This document shows positions 25,692-33,504 of a stretch of 64,000 bases of DNA, piece by piece. Position 1 is the first letter of the stretch. Every line of letters starts with the position of its first letter. The stretch comes from DASQZK01 sp963809925. GTDB taxonomy: Bacteria > Bacteroidota > Bacteroidia > Bacteroidales > GCA-2748055. The stretch covers positions 496,001 through 560,000 of the forward strand of contig CAWELH010000003.1 in assembly GCA_963809925.1 (NCBI GenBank). The letters are read 5' to 3'. The notes under the pieces were generated by a model. It was not told the origin of the DNA and did no database searches. It was given only the letters and a program-made list of their open reading frames with translations. The position numbers and the translations under genes are program-made.

Positions 25692-27824
25692 TTATTGTAA
25701 AACAACGATCTTCGTATCAAGTACTACACTTTCAGGGCTTAGAAACTGCAGATAGTATATCCCTTTTTCCCCGAAATCATTAAGACTGATCTCAAATACT
25801 GGTTGTTTACAAAGGCTGTTGAATACAACGCGTCCTTCTGTACTGATAATCCGAAGGATGCAGGTATTATAATTCAGATAGTCTCCCATTTCAATTATGA
25901 TATTATCATTGGTGGGGTTGGGAAATACCGATATAAAACTAATATCAGGTACCGACGAACTTAGGTTACCTACATCGATTTTCAATGTGTCGCTGCCTCC
26001 ACTGCATACTTCAATTTGAATAGTATCGTGTATAATTACCGTGTCGATAGCGATGTTCCCGGGAGTGTTGAAATGAAAGATATTGGATCTGGATTGTCCA
26101 AGTTCCGGTTCACCGGTATAGTTCCAGAATTGTGCTTCTATCTGGTAGTAAACACTATCCAATGACAAATTATCAAACCACGATTGGTTAATGTACGTAA
26201 CATGACCAATATTGAGAAGGCTCTGAGGGGAAAGACCTTTATAGATATTATATTGTGCTACTTCCCTTCCTGCGTATTTATTCCAAAGGAGCTGGACCCT
26301 GGCATTTGCATTCTGATATGCATCCATGTGAAGGGTCTTTTGTATATCACTGCCTTCAGAAAAAATACCACACTGATCTTTGACCTTAAGCTGGTAGGAA
26401 TATGAATTTGTTTCCGGTTCAGCGCTCTCATCAAGGTACCTTTGCGTGGCACTTTCATACTCAATTGCCTGAATGATTTCTGGCGGACTGGCATCCGGAG
26501 ATCTCAGAATATAAAGGGAATCGACACCGGCACTTTCATTTTCACGCCAGCTGATTATATTTTTTTTGCTATCGTTATCGTAGGATGCGAGAAGCAGACT
26601 GATGGGAATTGTGGCAGGCTTGACATGGAGGTTTATCTGCGCTGTGGCACTGCAACCCGAGGAAGTACTTACATTCAGCATTAGTTGTTCACTTTGGGTA
26701 ACGGGTCCTGTCAACAGGTTATCTCCGGAAATAACCTGGCCCAGGTAATCCCAGGAGTAAGTAATTTCTGATTCACCCTGATAATTATTTCCAGCCTGAA
26801 ATGAACCCTCGCTAAGGCAGGAAATCAATGAGTCACCGGCAATAACGGCCTCAAGATCTGAGACAATCACTTTGATCTCAGCTCTGTCTGATTCAATACC
26901 TCCATCGTTTTGACTGACATAAAACAGGTATGTACCTGCATTTTCCGTAGAAGGTGTAAAGGGTTCCTCTGTACCGGTACCGCCCTTCTTTTGTGTGTAC
27001 CAAAGTAAATTATTTCCAGTGGCTTCGAATTGAGAAGAGGGCTCACCGGTACAGTAGTAAACAGGGGAATTCACCACAGGTGTTGGTACAAAAGCCTCAT
27101 AGTTGAAGATCAGGTACCCGGAATAGTATATAAGCGCATAGCCATATAAATTGTCTGTGCTCCATCCAAACATGTATGTCTGTTCGCCAATTACTACATC
27201 TGAAAAAACGTCGAATGAAATAATATTTTTAGTTTCCGGATCGAATGGAACGTAGTTTCCTGCATTGTTCGAACCCCAAACATCATTCAGATAGCCCATG
27301 TAATCTACGAAATTCATTTCTATAATTGCCCATACTGTTCCTTCCTCATCTTTAGTCCATACTGTTTCAGGAGTATTCATCTGAGTGAGGGAGGAAGTCC
27401 ATGTCCCTTGCTGGCCGTTATTACTTACGCTTTCAGTTACACCGCTGGGTGTAAAATTCACTTTAAATCCCCCAAGCTCAATAAATCGTCCATATTGTGC
27501 ATTTGATCCGTTTAGGCCGTACATACTGGTTGCTGCCTGGAATCCATCTTCATACCTGTCCGCTTCCTTTGTCTGGAGCATAATCTCAAAGTTCCTTGAA
27601 TAATTGATGTCATCGGCGATGCCATATTTATCCTTAAATTTAAGCAGGACGTATAGGTTTTCTGAATTGAAGCAGGTTTTAAATGATGCACCGAAATTTT
27701 CATTTATTTCCGGAAAGTATGGGCTTTCAATATAAGTTGTGAGTGGGTTATTTATGAATTGTTCATCGCCAATCCTGTCCCAGAAATATTTTATAGTATC
27801 CAATGACATGGATGACATATCCAT
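25692..27824 (-). CDS. T9SS-sorted secreted protein with CBM9-like domain (downstream part of a split gene)
   Basis: The first Met after the interruption is at 27824, but the frame is continuous with a signal peptide beginning at 28022, broken only by a TAG at 27870-27872. The first 230 residues look like a CBM9/DOMON-type carbohydrate-binding sandwich (IESPYFPEINENFGASFK, FEIMLQTKEADRYEDGF). Ig-like and fibronectin-type domains follow, for example VYYCTGEPSSQFEATGNNLL. The last 75 residues are a type A T9SS sorting domain (VFPNPTNDNIIIEMGD to ending DTKIVVLQ). If read through, the protein has 776 residues. Without the signal peptide this portion would not be exported. Confidence 0.8.
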   Translation of the reverse strand: MDMSSMSLDTIKYFWDRIGDEQFINNPLTTYIESPYFPEINENFGASFKTCFNSENLYVLLKFKDKYGIADDINYSRNFEIMLQTKEADRYEDGFQAATSMYGLNGSNAQYGRFIELGGFKVNFTPSGVTESVSNNGQQGTWTSSLTQMNTPETVWTKDEEGTVWAIIEMNFVDYMGYLNDVWGSNNAGNYVPFDPETKNIISFDVFSDVVIGEQTYMFGWSTDNLYGYALIYYSGYLIFNYEAFVPTPVVNSPVYYCTGEPSSQFEATGNNLLWYTQKKGGTGTEEPFTPSTENAGTYLFYVSQNDGGIESDRAEIKVIVSDLEAVIAGDSLISCLSEGSFQAGNNYQGESEITYSWDYLGQVISGDNLLTGPVTQSEQLMLNVSTSSGCSATAQINLHVKPATIPISLLLASYDNDSKKNIISWRENESAGVDSLYILRSPDASPPEIIQAIEYESATQRYLDESAEPETNSYSYQLKVKDQCGIFSEGSDIQKTLHMDAYQNANARVQLLWNKYAGREVAQYNIYKGLSPQSLLNIGHVTYINQSWFDNLSLDSVYYQIEAQFWNYTGEPELGQSRSNIFHFNTPGNIAIDTVIIHDTIQIEVCSGGSDTLKIDVGNLSSSVPDISFISVFPNPTNDNIIIEMGDYLNYNTCILRIISTEGRVVFNSLCKQPVFEISLNDFGEKGIYYLQFLSPESVVLDTKIVVLQ

Positions 27825-28022
27825 ATTTGTACCATCAGGAATTTTTATGGATTGAACGGTCTTTTTATCCTATGGATTTTCACTAAAATCAAAATTGAAA
27901 AAGGTAGATTCTGGTGTTTCGTCTAGTGGCTGGGTCAACCAATTAACGACTTTAAAGGGACTCTGGGAAAATAATTGTGACATAGAGAAAAGCCAGACAA
28001 AGACAAGAGCTATTTTTTTCAT
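27825..28022 (-). pseudogene. Detached 5' end of the T9SS protein gene with in-frame amber codon
   Basis: ATG at 28022 opens a classic signal peptide (MKKIALVFVWLFSMSQLFSQ) and continues 30 more residues to FDFSENP. Codon 51 is TAG (27870-27872), after which the same frame continues DKKTVQSIKIPDGTNMDMSS into the long downstream frame. There is no frameshift; a single codon separates them. A nonsense mutation, a sequencing error or stop-codon readthrough would all fit. Confidence 0.75.
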
Positions 28023-28595
28023 GTGAAAGAGGTTAATTGTTTGATGGGTCAGGACATGTTTAAGGGATATGACTTCTTCGTATTTCAGGTAATTATAGGT
28101 TGTAGGTTTATTCTGTTTAGTTATTGGAATGCGTTACTCTAATTTATGAAAGATTCTTAAGATATCAAAATCAATCATCCCGAAAAGTATTGGTCTGTTT
28201 TATGGACATGAAAATGTTGATGGGGATATTGTATATGCCGATAGAAAGGCTTTTTTTTCAGTTTTTCTGTTGGGACTTTCATCGAATGGCAGGCCTTCTT
28301 TTTTAAACTGCCTCGATGAGCTAAAGGATTTTACGATGTTTGGCGGCTCATATGCTTTGTAAATGTATTACTCCCTAAATGCCTGGTTACTTTTTTGATC
28401 AAAAAAAAAGTAACAGACTGTCCGGCACAAGGACAACAAAGTGTAGTATTTATAGCAATCAGATCTTTTCAATAATCAGTGGAGCTTATCTTTCAACAAT
28501 CTTTAATTTTTTCAACCTGACAAAAGTGATTGGTAAATAAAAAAGCAGGCAAACTTATTTGACGTCTATTTTCAAAATTTGCGATTTTGCCGTCG
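28023..28595. other. Gene-free AT-rich spacer with one palindrome
   Basis: The spacer lies between the start of the split T9SS gene and the end of the nitrilase-like gene. It contains a 29-nt imperfect palindrome at 28386-28414 (GTTACTTTTTTGATC and its complement arm) and otherwise no credible coding frame. Confidence 0.4.
28386..28414. repeat. GTTAC-T(n)-GATC-A(n)-GTAAC palindrome, related to 37414-37428
   Basis: GTTACTTTTTTGATC is followed by nine A and GTAAC, which can fold as a hairpin. The right arm GATCAAAAAAGTAAC recurs at 37414-37428. Similar elements are scattered in Bacteroidota intergenic DNA. It could act as a bidirectional terminator, but the stem is A/T only. Confidence 0.4.
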
Positions 28596-29612
28596 TTACC
28601 TTTTTTCCCTGTCGAATTTTTCACCTTTGCCATTATTTCGGATGAAAATCGAGTCAACCTCGGGCGATATTAATAATTTATATTTTTGTGGCCTTCTGTA
28701 TGCATTCGCCACATTGGTTCTTTTCCTTTCTTCACGAAGTTTTTCCATATCAAAGGTGGCAATGAATATTCCTTCACTTTCACCTGCTACTATAATTTTG
28801 TCGCCACTTCCATCAAAAGCACAGGAGTGGCCATTCTGAGAAGGTTCAGGATAGTTGGCCATTGCAACTCCAACTACATTTTCAATAGCGCGTGCCTGAA
28901 ACAGATTAATCCTTTTTTCTCCTATTCCACATGCATTTGGCGTCAGAATCAGTTCGGCTCCTTTAAGCATTAGTATTCTGGCGCTCTCCGGGAATTCTCT
29001 GTCAAAACAAGTCATAATTCCAATTTTAACTATATCGCTCCCTATGGGCAAATCACACACATAAAAATCATCGCCAGGTGTGCAATTTGACTCTATCACA
29101 TGCATATCGCTCGTGTGCACTTTTGCATACGTCATTAAGATGTTGCCCTTTGAATCAATAACAGTAGCTGAGTTTCGGGGAAGTCCATTCCACTTTTCAA
29201 GATATGTAATTACTATTGACATATCCAGTTCAATGGCCAGCTTTTGAAAATGAACAATAAATTCACTGCCGGAATCAACAGCCAAAGCTTTCCAGTCTTC
29301 AAAACTCAATGGATACTTATCCGGTGTAAACACACTTCCAGGCCAATGATATCCTGAATATCCTATACTCCACATTTCCGGGAAGAGAGCAATATCTGCA
29401 CCCAAAGATTTTGCTTTTCTGCAATATTCGTCTCCCTTTTTTAGATTCTCATCAACGTTTGCTCCAACAGGATCAATTTGGAGGATTGCTACTTTAATTA
29501 CTTTGTCTGACAATTCTGAACCTCCATCCTGCGCGACGACTTTTGATACATTTAAACATCCAATTAATGTATATAGAAGTGTCATTAGTAAGATTAAAGT
29601 AGGATGTTTCAT
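28596..29612 (-). CDS. Exported carbon-nitrogen hydrolase (nitrilase superfamily) lipoprotein
   Basis: The start is taken as ATG 29612, which places the signal MKHPTLILLMTLLYTLIGC at the N-terminus, with the lipobox Cys at 19. An upstream ATG at 29654 would put 14 polar residues before it. The Glu-Lys-Cys triad is complete: E79 in FPEMW, K164 in MTYAKVH and C202 in GIMTCFDREFPES. The length of 338 suits a single-domain amidase or N-carbamoyl amidohydrolase. These enzymes are normally cytosolic, so a lipid-anchored form is notable. It lies beside an exported metallophosphoesterase on the same strand. The substrate is unknown. Confidence 0.85.
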   Translation of the reverse strand: MKHPTLILLMTLLYTLIGCLNVSKVVAQDGGSELSDKVIKVAILQIDPVGANVDENLKKGDEYCRKAKSLGADIALFPEMWSIGYSGYHWPGSVFTPDKYPLSFEDWKALAVDSGSEFIVHFQKLAIELDMSIVITYLEKWNGLPRNSATVIDSKGNILMTYAKVHTSDMHVIESNCTPGDDFYVCDLPIGSDIVKIGIMTCFDREFPESARILMLKGAELILTPNACGIGEKRINLFQARAIENVVGVAMANYPEPSQNGHSCAFDGSGDKIIVAGESEGIFIATFDMEKLREERKRTNVANAYRRPQKYKLLISPEVDSIFIRNNGKGEKFDREKR

Positions 29613-29634
29613 CCTATGGATTGCCCTGTTGCTC

Positions 29635-29868
29635 TTACGATTTATTTCTCTCATTTTTATCTATTATTAAAATATCCCATTCTTCATCACAGTATGGTAA
29701 AGATTCAAACTCCTTAATACTGAAAATTATATATTTACCATCAGCCGAACATCTGGTCAAGGAATTTTTCCATCCTGAATCCATCTTAAAAATAGTAGCT
29801 GTTTGCAGAGTATTCAGATCCAAAGATATGAGTTCCAGGTAACGGGCCATAAATGCTCCCTTTTGCAT
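29635..29868 (-). pseudogene. Probable C-terminal remnant of a PD40/TolB-like protein
   Basis: The 77-codon frame between the metallophosphoesterase and nitrilase genes reads like a final propeller blade: SADGKYIIFSI, then EEWDILIIDKNERN. In-frame codons upstream of its ATG (IETGGNIRL) also look coding but are preceded by a TAA. I therefore read it as the tail of a decayed gene. A genuine small cytoplasmic protein cannot be ruled out. Confidence 0.4.
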
Positions 29869-29890
29869 TAGACGAATATTTCCCCCAGTC

Positions 29891-31483
29891 TCAATTTATA
29901 CTTTTAATAACTGAACTTGGAGGGCAAGGGGGAGTGGTGATATAAAAACGGAGCTTGATGGGATACAGGTCTTCTCCAAGATTTACTTTCTTTAATACTT
30001 TCGAATCCGGATGACCAATGGATTCAATATCTTCTTTTGTTGAAATCCTTAGATCGGATGCAAATTGACTATTGCGTAATTGTGATGCGTCGGAGCCAAT
30101 AGTTTTAGCAGAAAGATACGCATACTGTGACATAGAAGAACTAAATTGTTTCCCATTTTTTGTTGAAACCCGCAACACACAATGTGCTACAGCCAATTCA
30201 TCTTTATTAGGGTTTTTTATTATAATTTCATTTTCAGGTTTAATAAGGGAGAAGAAAATTGGGTCAATTTCCAGGGTATTTCTGAAATCATCTCTCCACC
30301 AACGTGCATCAGGAGCGGTTACCTTTAAATTCCCAATTTTTTTACCATTTAAGAAAACCGGCGCTTCGGTCCAACTATTTGACCAGCACGAATATTGCAG
30401 CCGGGCCTCTGTGATTTGCTCAAAATCACCTATATTTAGATCTTCTACCGGAGGTTCCGGAGCTTTTACATCAACAATTTCATTTGGTTCCTCCCAATAT
30501 AATTCTCGTATAACTCCTTTTCCCGGCGAACAAAACTTAACATTTACTTTACTGTCTTTAACTGTAACTATATAGTAAGCACCCGGAGATCCTGATGCAT
30601 ATGCCCAATTGTAACACAGGTCTTCTTCCGGAAGCAGGATTTTCTGTATCTTCTCAATTGGAATAAAATCATTGTTCACGTTATTTTTTGGAGCTATATA
30701 ATTTAAATTTACCTCCTGATTCCCCCAGGCGCAGCTCATTAACTGCATTATTTTTTTGTCGCCAAATATTCTAACCGATGCATTATTTTGGTGTATGTGA
30801 CCACAGAAAAACGCATCAATTTTATATTCTGCTAATATTGGGATCAATTTTTCAATGAATGGTTCAATATCCCATGGGCGATCGTATCTCCATAATGGAC
30901 TATGACTTAACACAAATGTATGTTTAATAGTATCGTTATGTTTCGTTTCTTTTAAGTCACTCTCCAGCCATTGTATCTCAGCATCTGTACCGAAGTAATC
31001 CAGAAAAATAAAGTGGGAATTATCATAGTTAAAAGAATAGTATAATGTTGTAAGTGCTTTCTTTTCATGCGTTACTTTTTCAAGTTCAGTTGAAATAAAT
31101 GGAAGGGCAATTTTCTTATAAACTTCGGCGACATCATGATTCCCTCGTGCAATTAACAATGGTTTTTTAACCTGATTTGTAAAATCTTTTAATCCGAATT
31201 TTAAATTAGTTTCGTAATACGACGGTCCCGATTGTTTACTGTCTTGTGCAAAATCACCCGTATGAGCAACGAAACAAACTCCCGGATAAGTTGTATGAAT
31301 CTCTTCAGAAAATGGTCTGACAAAAGTTTCAGATATTACATGTTTATAATGCGTATCTGATACCACTGCAAAACTAAATGTGTCAGCTTTTTCATTGGTG
31401 CAAGCGAAGAAAAAGAAAAAAGAAGACACACAGAATGTTAAAATTAAAACTGATAATCGTTCTGTTTTTAATAATTTTTTCAT
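29891..31483 (-). CDS. Exported calcineurin-like metallophosphoesterase lipoprotein
   Basis: The 530-residue protein has a hydrophobic signal ending in a lipobox-like FFACTNE (Cys28). The metallophosphoesterase motifs are in order: SDTH (42-45), GD (76-77), GNHD (114-117), SHSPLW near 205 and GHIHQ near 245. A C-terminal sandwich domain of about 200 residues includes a segment resembling a sugar or purple-phosphatase accessory fold (EARLQYSCWSNSWTEAPVFL). The substrate may be a phosphate ester released from glycans (inference). It is transcribed with the carbohydrate genes to its right (minus strand). Confidence 0.85.
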   Translation of the reverse strand: MKKLLKTERLSVLILTFCVSSFFFFFACTNEKADTFSFAVVSDTHYKHVISETFVRPFSEEIHTTYPGVCFVAHTGDFAQDSKQSGPSYYETNLKFGLKDFTNQVKKPLLIARGNHDVAEVYKKIALPFISTELEKVTHEKKALTTLYYSFNYDNSHFIFLDYFGTDAEIQWLESDLKETKHNDTIKHTFVLSHSPLWRYDRPWDIEPFIEKLIPILAEYKIDAFFCGHIHQNNASVRIFGDKKIMQLMSCAWGNQEVNLNYIAPKNNVNNDFIPIEKIQKILLPEEDLCYNWAYASGSPGAYYIVTVKDSKVNVKFCSPGKGVIRELYWEEPNEIVDVKAPEPPVEDLNIGDFEQITEARLQYSCWSNSWTEAPVFLNGKKIGNLKVTAPDARWWRDDFRNTLEIDPIFFSLIKPENEIIIKNPNKDELAVAHCVLRVSTKNGKQFSSSMSQYAYLSAKTIGSDASQLRNSQFASDLRISTKEDIESIGHPDSKVLKKVNLGEDLYPIKLRFYITTPPCPPSSVIKSIN

Positions 31484-31526
31484 CGCAAATCTTTTGTTTA
31501 TTTCTTTTTTCTCAACAAAAAAATAA

Positions 31527-33278
31527 TCATCGAATCAACAATACCCAATCACTATTGTCAGGCGCCTGAATCTGGTATAGCGAACTTGCATCGATTGTAC
31601 CGATGGGTCTGTGCTCTCCTGTTCGTGGATCCAGCCATTCAGCCCTGAGATCTTCGCCTGCGCCCGGCAGGTTCATTCGAATCATTCCTCCATTGGGAGC
31701 ATATACGATATATTGTTTCCCGTATTCGGCCAGACAATATGCTTCATCGCTGCCTTTGACTAATTCATTGGCGGGATTCATTTTCCAATACTTAAATTGT
31801 TGTAGAGCGTCAGTAGCAATTTTTAACTGCTTGTGTCCTACACAATCGGCGCCAAGTTGGTCAGGTTTGAACAAATGTTTGTCCAGTGGTTGGATGGGTA
31901 TCCAGGTGCGCCCCATTGATCCGTAGGTGTTGTCCTCAGGATTTTCGTAGTTCCAGTCAGCCCACATCACATGTCCGCCTGCACACAAAGAGCCCCAAAT
32001 GATGCGCAACGGTTTTTTTGCGCGTCCCTGTCCCTCCCAAAGCCCTTCTGTAGTCAACATGGGGAAACCACCGTACGATTCCAGTACCAGTTCGTTGTTC
32101 GGGCCCGCATCCTGGAACAATGGTGAATTTATCCCGTCGCCCTCAGATTTTAGTTTGACCCACTCCGGCTTCATTGGGTTATCGATGGATGTTTGGATAG
32201 CGTTGAGTTTGCGACTTGCCGGAATATTGAGTTTGGACAACCAACGCCGGTTCTCACCGTGCCATTGCTCGCAGTCCTGTGCCGTAATCATTCTGCCCCA
32301 TGGGGTAAGGGAGGCAAAGTACTCTCCGTACTCCAAAAACTCCTGTTCGTCCTTAACGGCGTAGGCATAAAGCTCAGTATTACCCAACGACCAGTAGGCC
32401 AGGTTCCAGAAAGCTCCCTGGCGGGCCACAAAATAGCGAATGATCCTGAGATTGCGCTCTGTATTGAACCGATCCTTGATACCCGGGTTCATGACCAGCT
32501 CGGTTGGCGGGTATTTACCCCGGTCCTGACCTCCATATTTCCCGCTAGGACCTTCAAAGGGACCAATGTAAACTCCTGCGTCACCTGCCGTTTGAATCAT
32601 TTGATCCCATTCATGCCACATCCGTAGGTTCATGCGGTTATAATCCACTTCCTTTTTGGATTTGTCGACAGTGGCAAAAGCAGTTACGTTATGATAGCCG
32701 TCAGGCCAGTTGGAATGATTCATGGTACGGGTAACAATGGTATTGTATTCGTGCACCCTGCACCACTCAATGGCGTCCTGCCAGTCGATGGGAGTAAGTG
32801 AACAACTGGCATACATGCACACCGGCATAAAATGCTCGCCGCGAATGGTTTTGAACCAATGCGGGTTTTGTGTATCGAGGGTCCAAAAACCCGGTTTGGC
32901 ATCTTTTTCCACGCACTCAAAATCACCAGATGCACCAGGCGCGCCGTCAGAAAATGTGATTTCGTACGACCATTTGCCGACCACGTCCGGCATAAAGCGT
33001 TGTTTCCAAACAGTACCTTCCTGGCCGCCCTTGCCGTCACCGTCAAAAAAGCCGGGAAAGGTTACCTTGCGGCCGGAAGGTGACGTGAAAACAGCGGTAA
33101 GAGCAACATCCGTAAAAGGATTGCTGTAGGTGTTCGTGTTGACGACCGCAGTCTCGAACATCCCGTACAGAGGGACATCGGCAGCAAAGCCCGACCCGTA
33201 TGCCACCGTGAGCACTACCATCGATATGAACCACTTTTTCAGCATCTGCGACCTCCGAGTCTTTGTTTGTTGCGCCAT
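31527..33278 (-). CDS. DUF5060/DUF4038 glycosidase-like exported protein, copy 1
   Basis: The 583-residue protein has a signal peptide if it starts at the internal Met at 33245 (MLKKWFISMVVLTVAYG). Domains are a DUF5060 N-terminal sandwich (PLYGMFE to ECVEK), a DUF4038-like TIM barrel (HWFKTIRGEHFMPVCMYASC, MWHEWDQMIQ, AYWSLGNTELYAYA) and a C-terminal putative collagen-binding-type sandwich (EWLDPRTGEHRPIG, ending DWVLLIR). Related proteins act on plant side-chain sugars, such as apiosidases. The paralogue at 39357-41138 is nearly identical from the end of DUF5060 onward, but its N-terminus diverges. GC content is clearly higher than in the AT-rich genes around it. Confidence 0.82.
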   Translation of the reverse strand: MAQQTKTRRSQMLKKWFISMVVLTVAYGSGFAADVPLYGMFETAVVNTNTYSNPFTDVALTAVFTSPSGRKVTFPGFFDGDGKGGQEGTVWKQRFMPDVVGKWSYEITFSDGAPGASGDFECVEKDAKPGFWTLDTQNPHWFKTIRGEHFMPVCMYASCSLTPIDWQDAIEWCRVHEYNTIVTRTMNHSNWPDGYHNVTAFATVDKSKKEVDYNRMNLRMWHEWDQMIQTAGDAGVYIGPFEGPSGKYGGQDRGKYPPTELVMNPGIKDRFNTERNLRIIRYFVARQGAFWNLAYWSLGNTELYAYAVKDEQEFLEYGEYFASLTPWGRMITAQDCEQWHGENRRWLSKLNIPASRKLNAIQTSIDNPMKPEWVKLKSEGDGINSPLFQDAGPNNELVLESYGGFPMLTTEGLWEGQGRAKKPLRIIWGSLCAGGHVMWADWNYENPEDNTYGSMGRTWIPIQPLDKHLFKPDQLGADCVGHKQLKIATDALQQFKYWKMNPANELVKGSDEAYCLAEYGKQYIVYAPNGGMIRMNLPGAGEDLRAEWLDPRTGEHRPIGTIDASSLYQIQAPDNSDWVLLIR

Positions 33279-33504
33279 ATTACAACCAATTAATGAGAAT
33301 TTGTTAGTTCCAAATTCGGGCGCTTGCGCCCCCGTTTTCTCTATTGTCCCCCAACCATCGTCCCCTTAAACGTATTGTCCACACAGCGAGGTTCAGGCAG
33401 CTCGATCGCCGTTGGCTTTGCCCGTCTACAGCAATCCTCTGCGTTGCGGAAGTTTGTGTTCGTGTCGGCCGCCCCGGGGGAGGAAATGACGATCAGGAGA
33501 GCGG
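33279..33504. other. GC-rich gap with a possible orphaned gene start
   Basis: On the minus strand, just past the stop of the chimeric gene, an open frame without ATG reads VAALLIVISSPGAADTN, resembling a signal peptide, and runs on to a TAG near 33350. A GGGCGC/GCGCCC hairpin sits at 33329-33342. The GC richness continues from the gene on the right, so this may be the scar of a foreign gene's 5' end. Confidence 0.3.

Noticed and set aside
28124..28306. 60-codon frame in the 28.0-28.6 kb spacer
   Set aside because: AT-rich sequence with chance hydrophobic residues; no start context or neighbour support.
33329..33342. Rho-independent terminator at the GGGCGC/GCGCCC hairpin
   Set aside because: The stem has only a 2-nt loop and no proper T-run for the minus-strand gene upstream of it.
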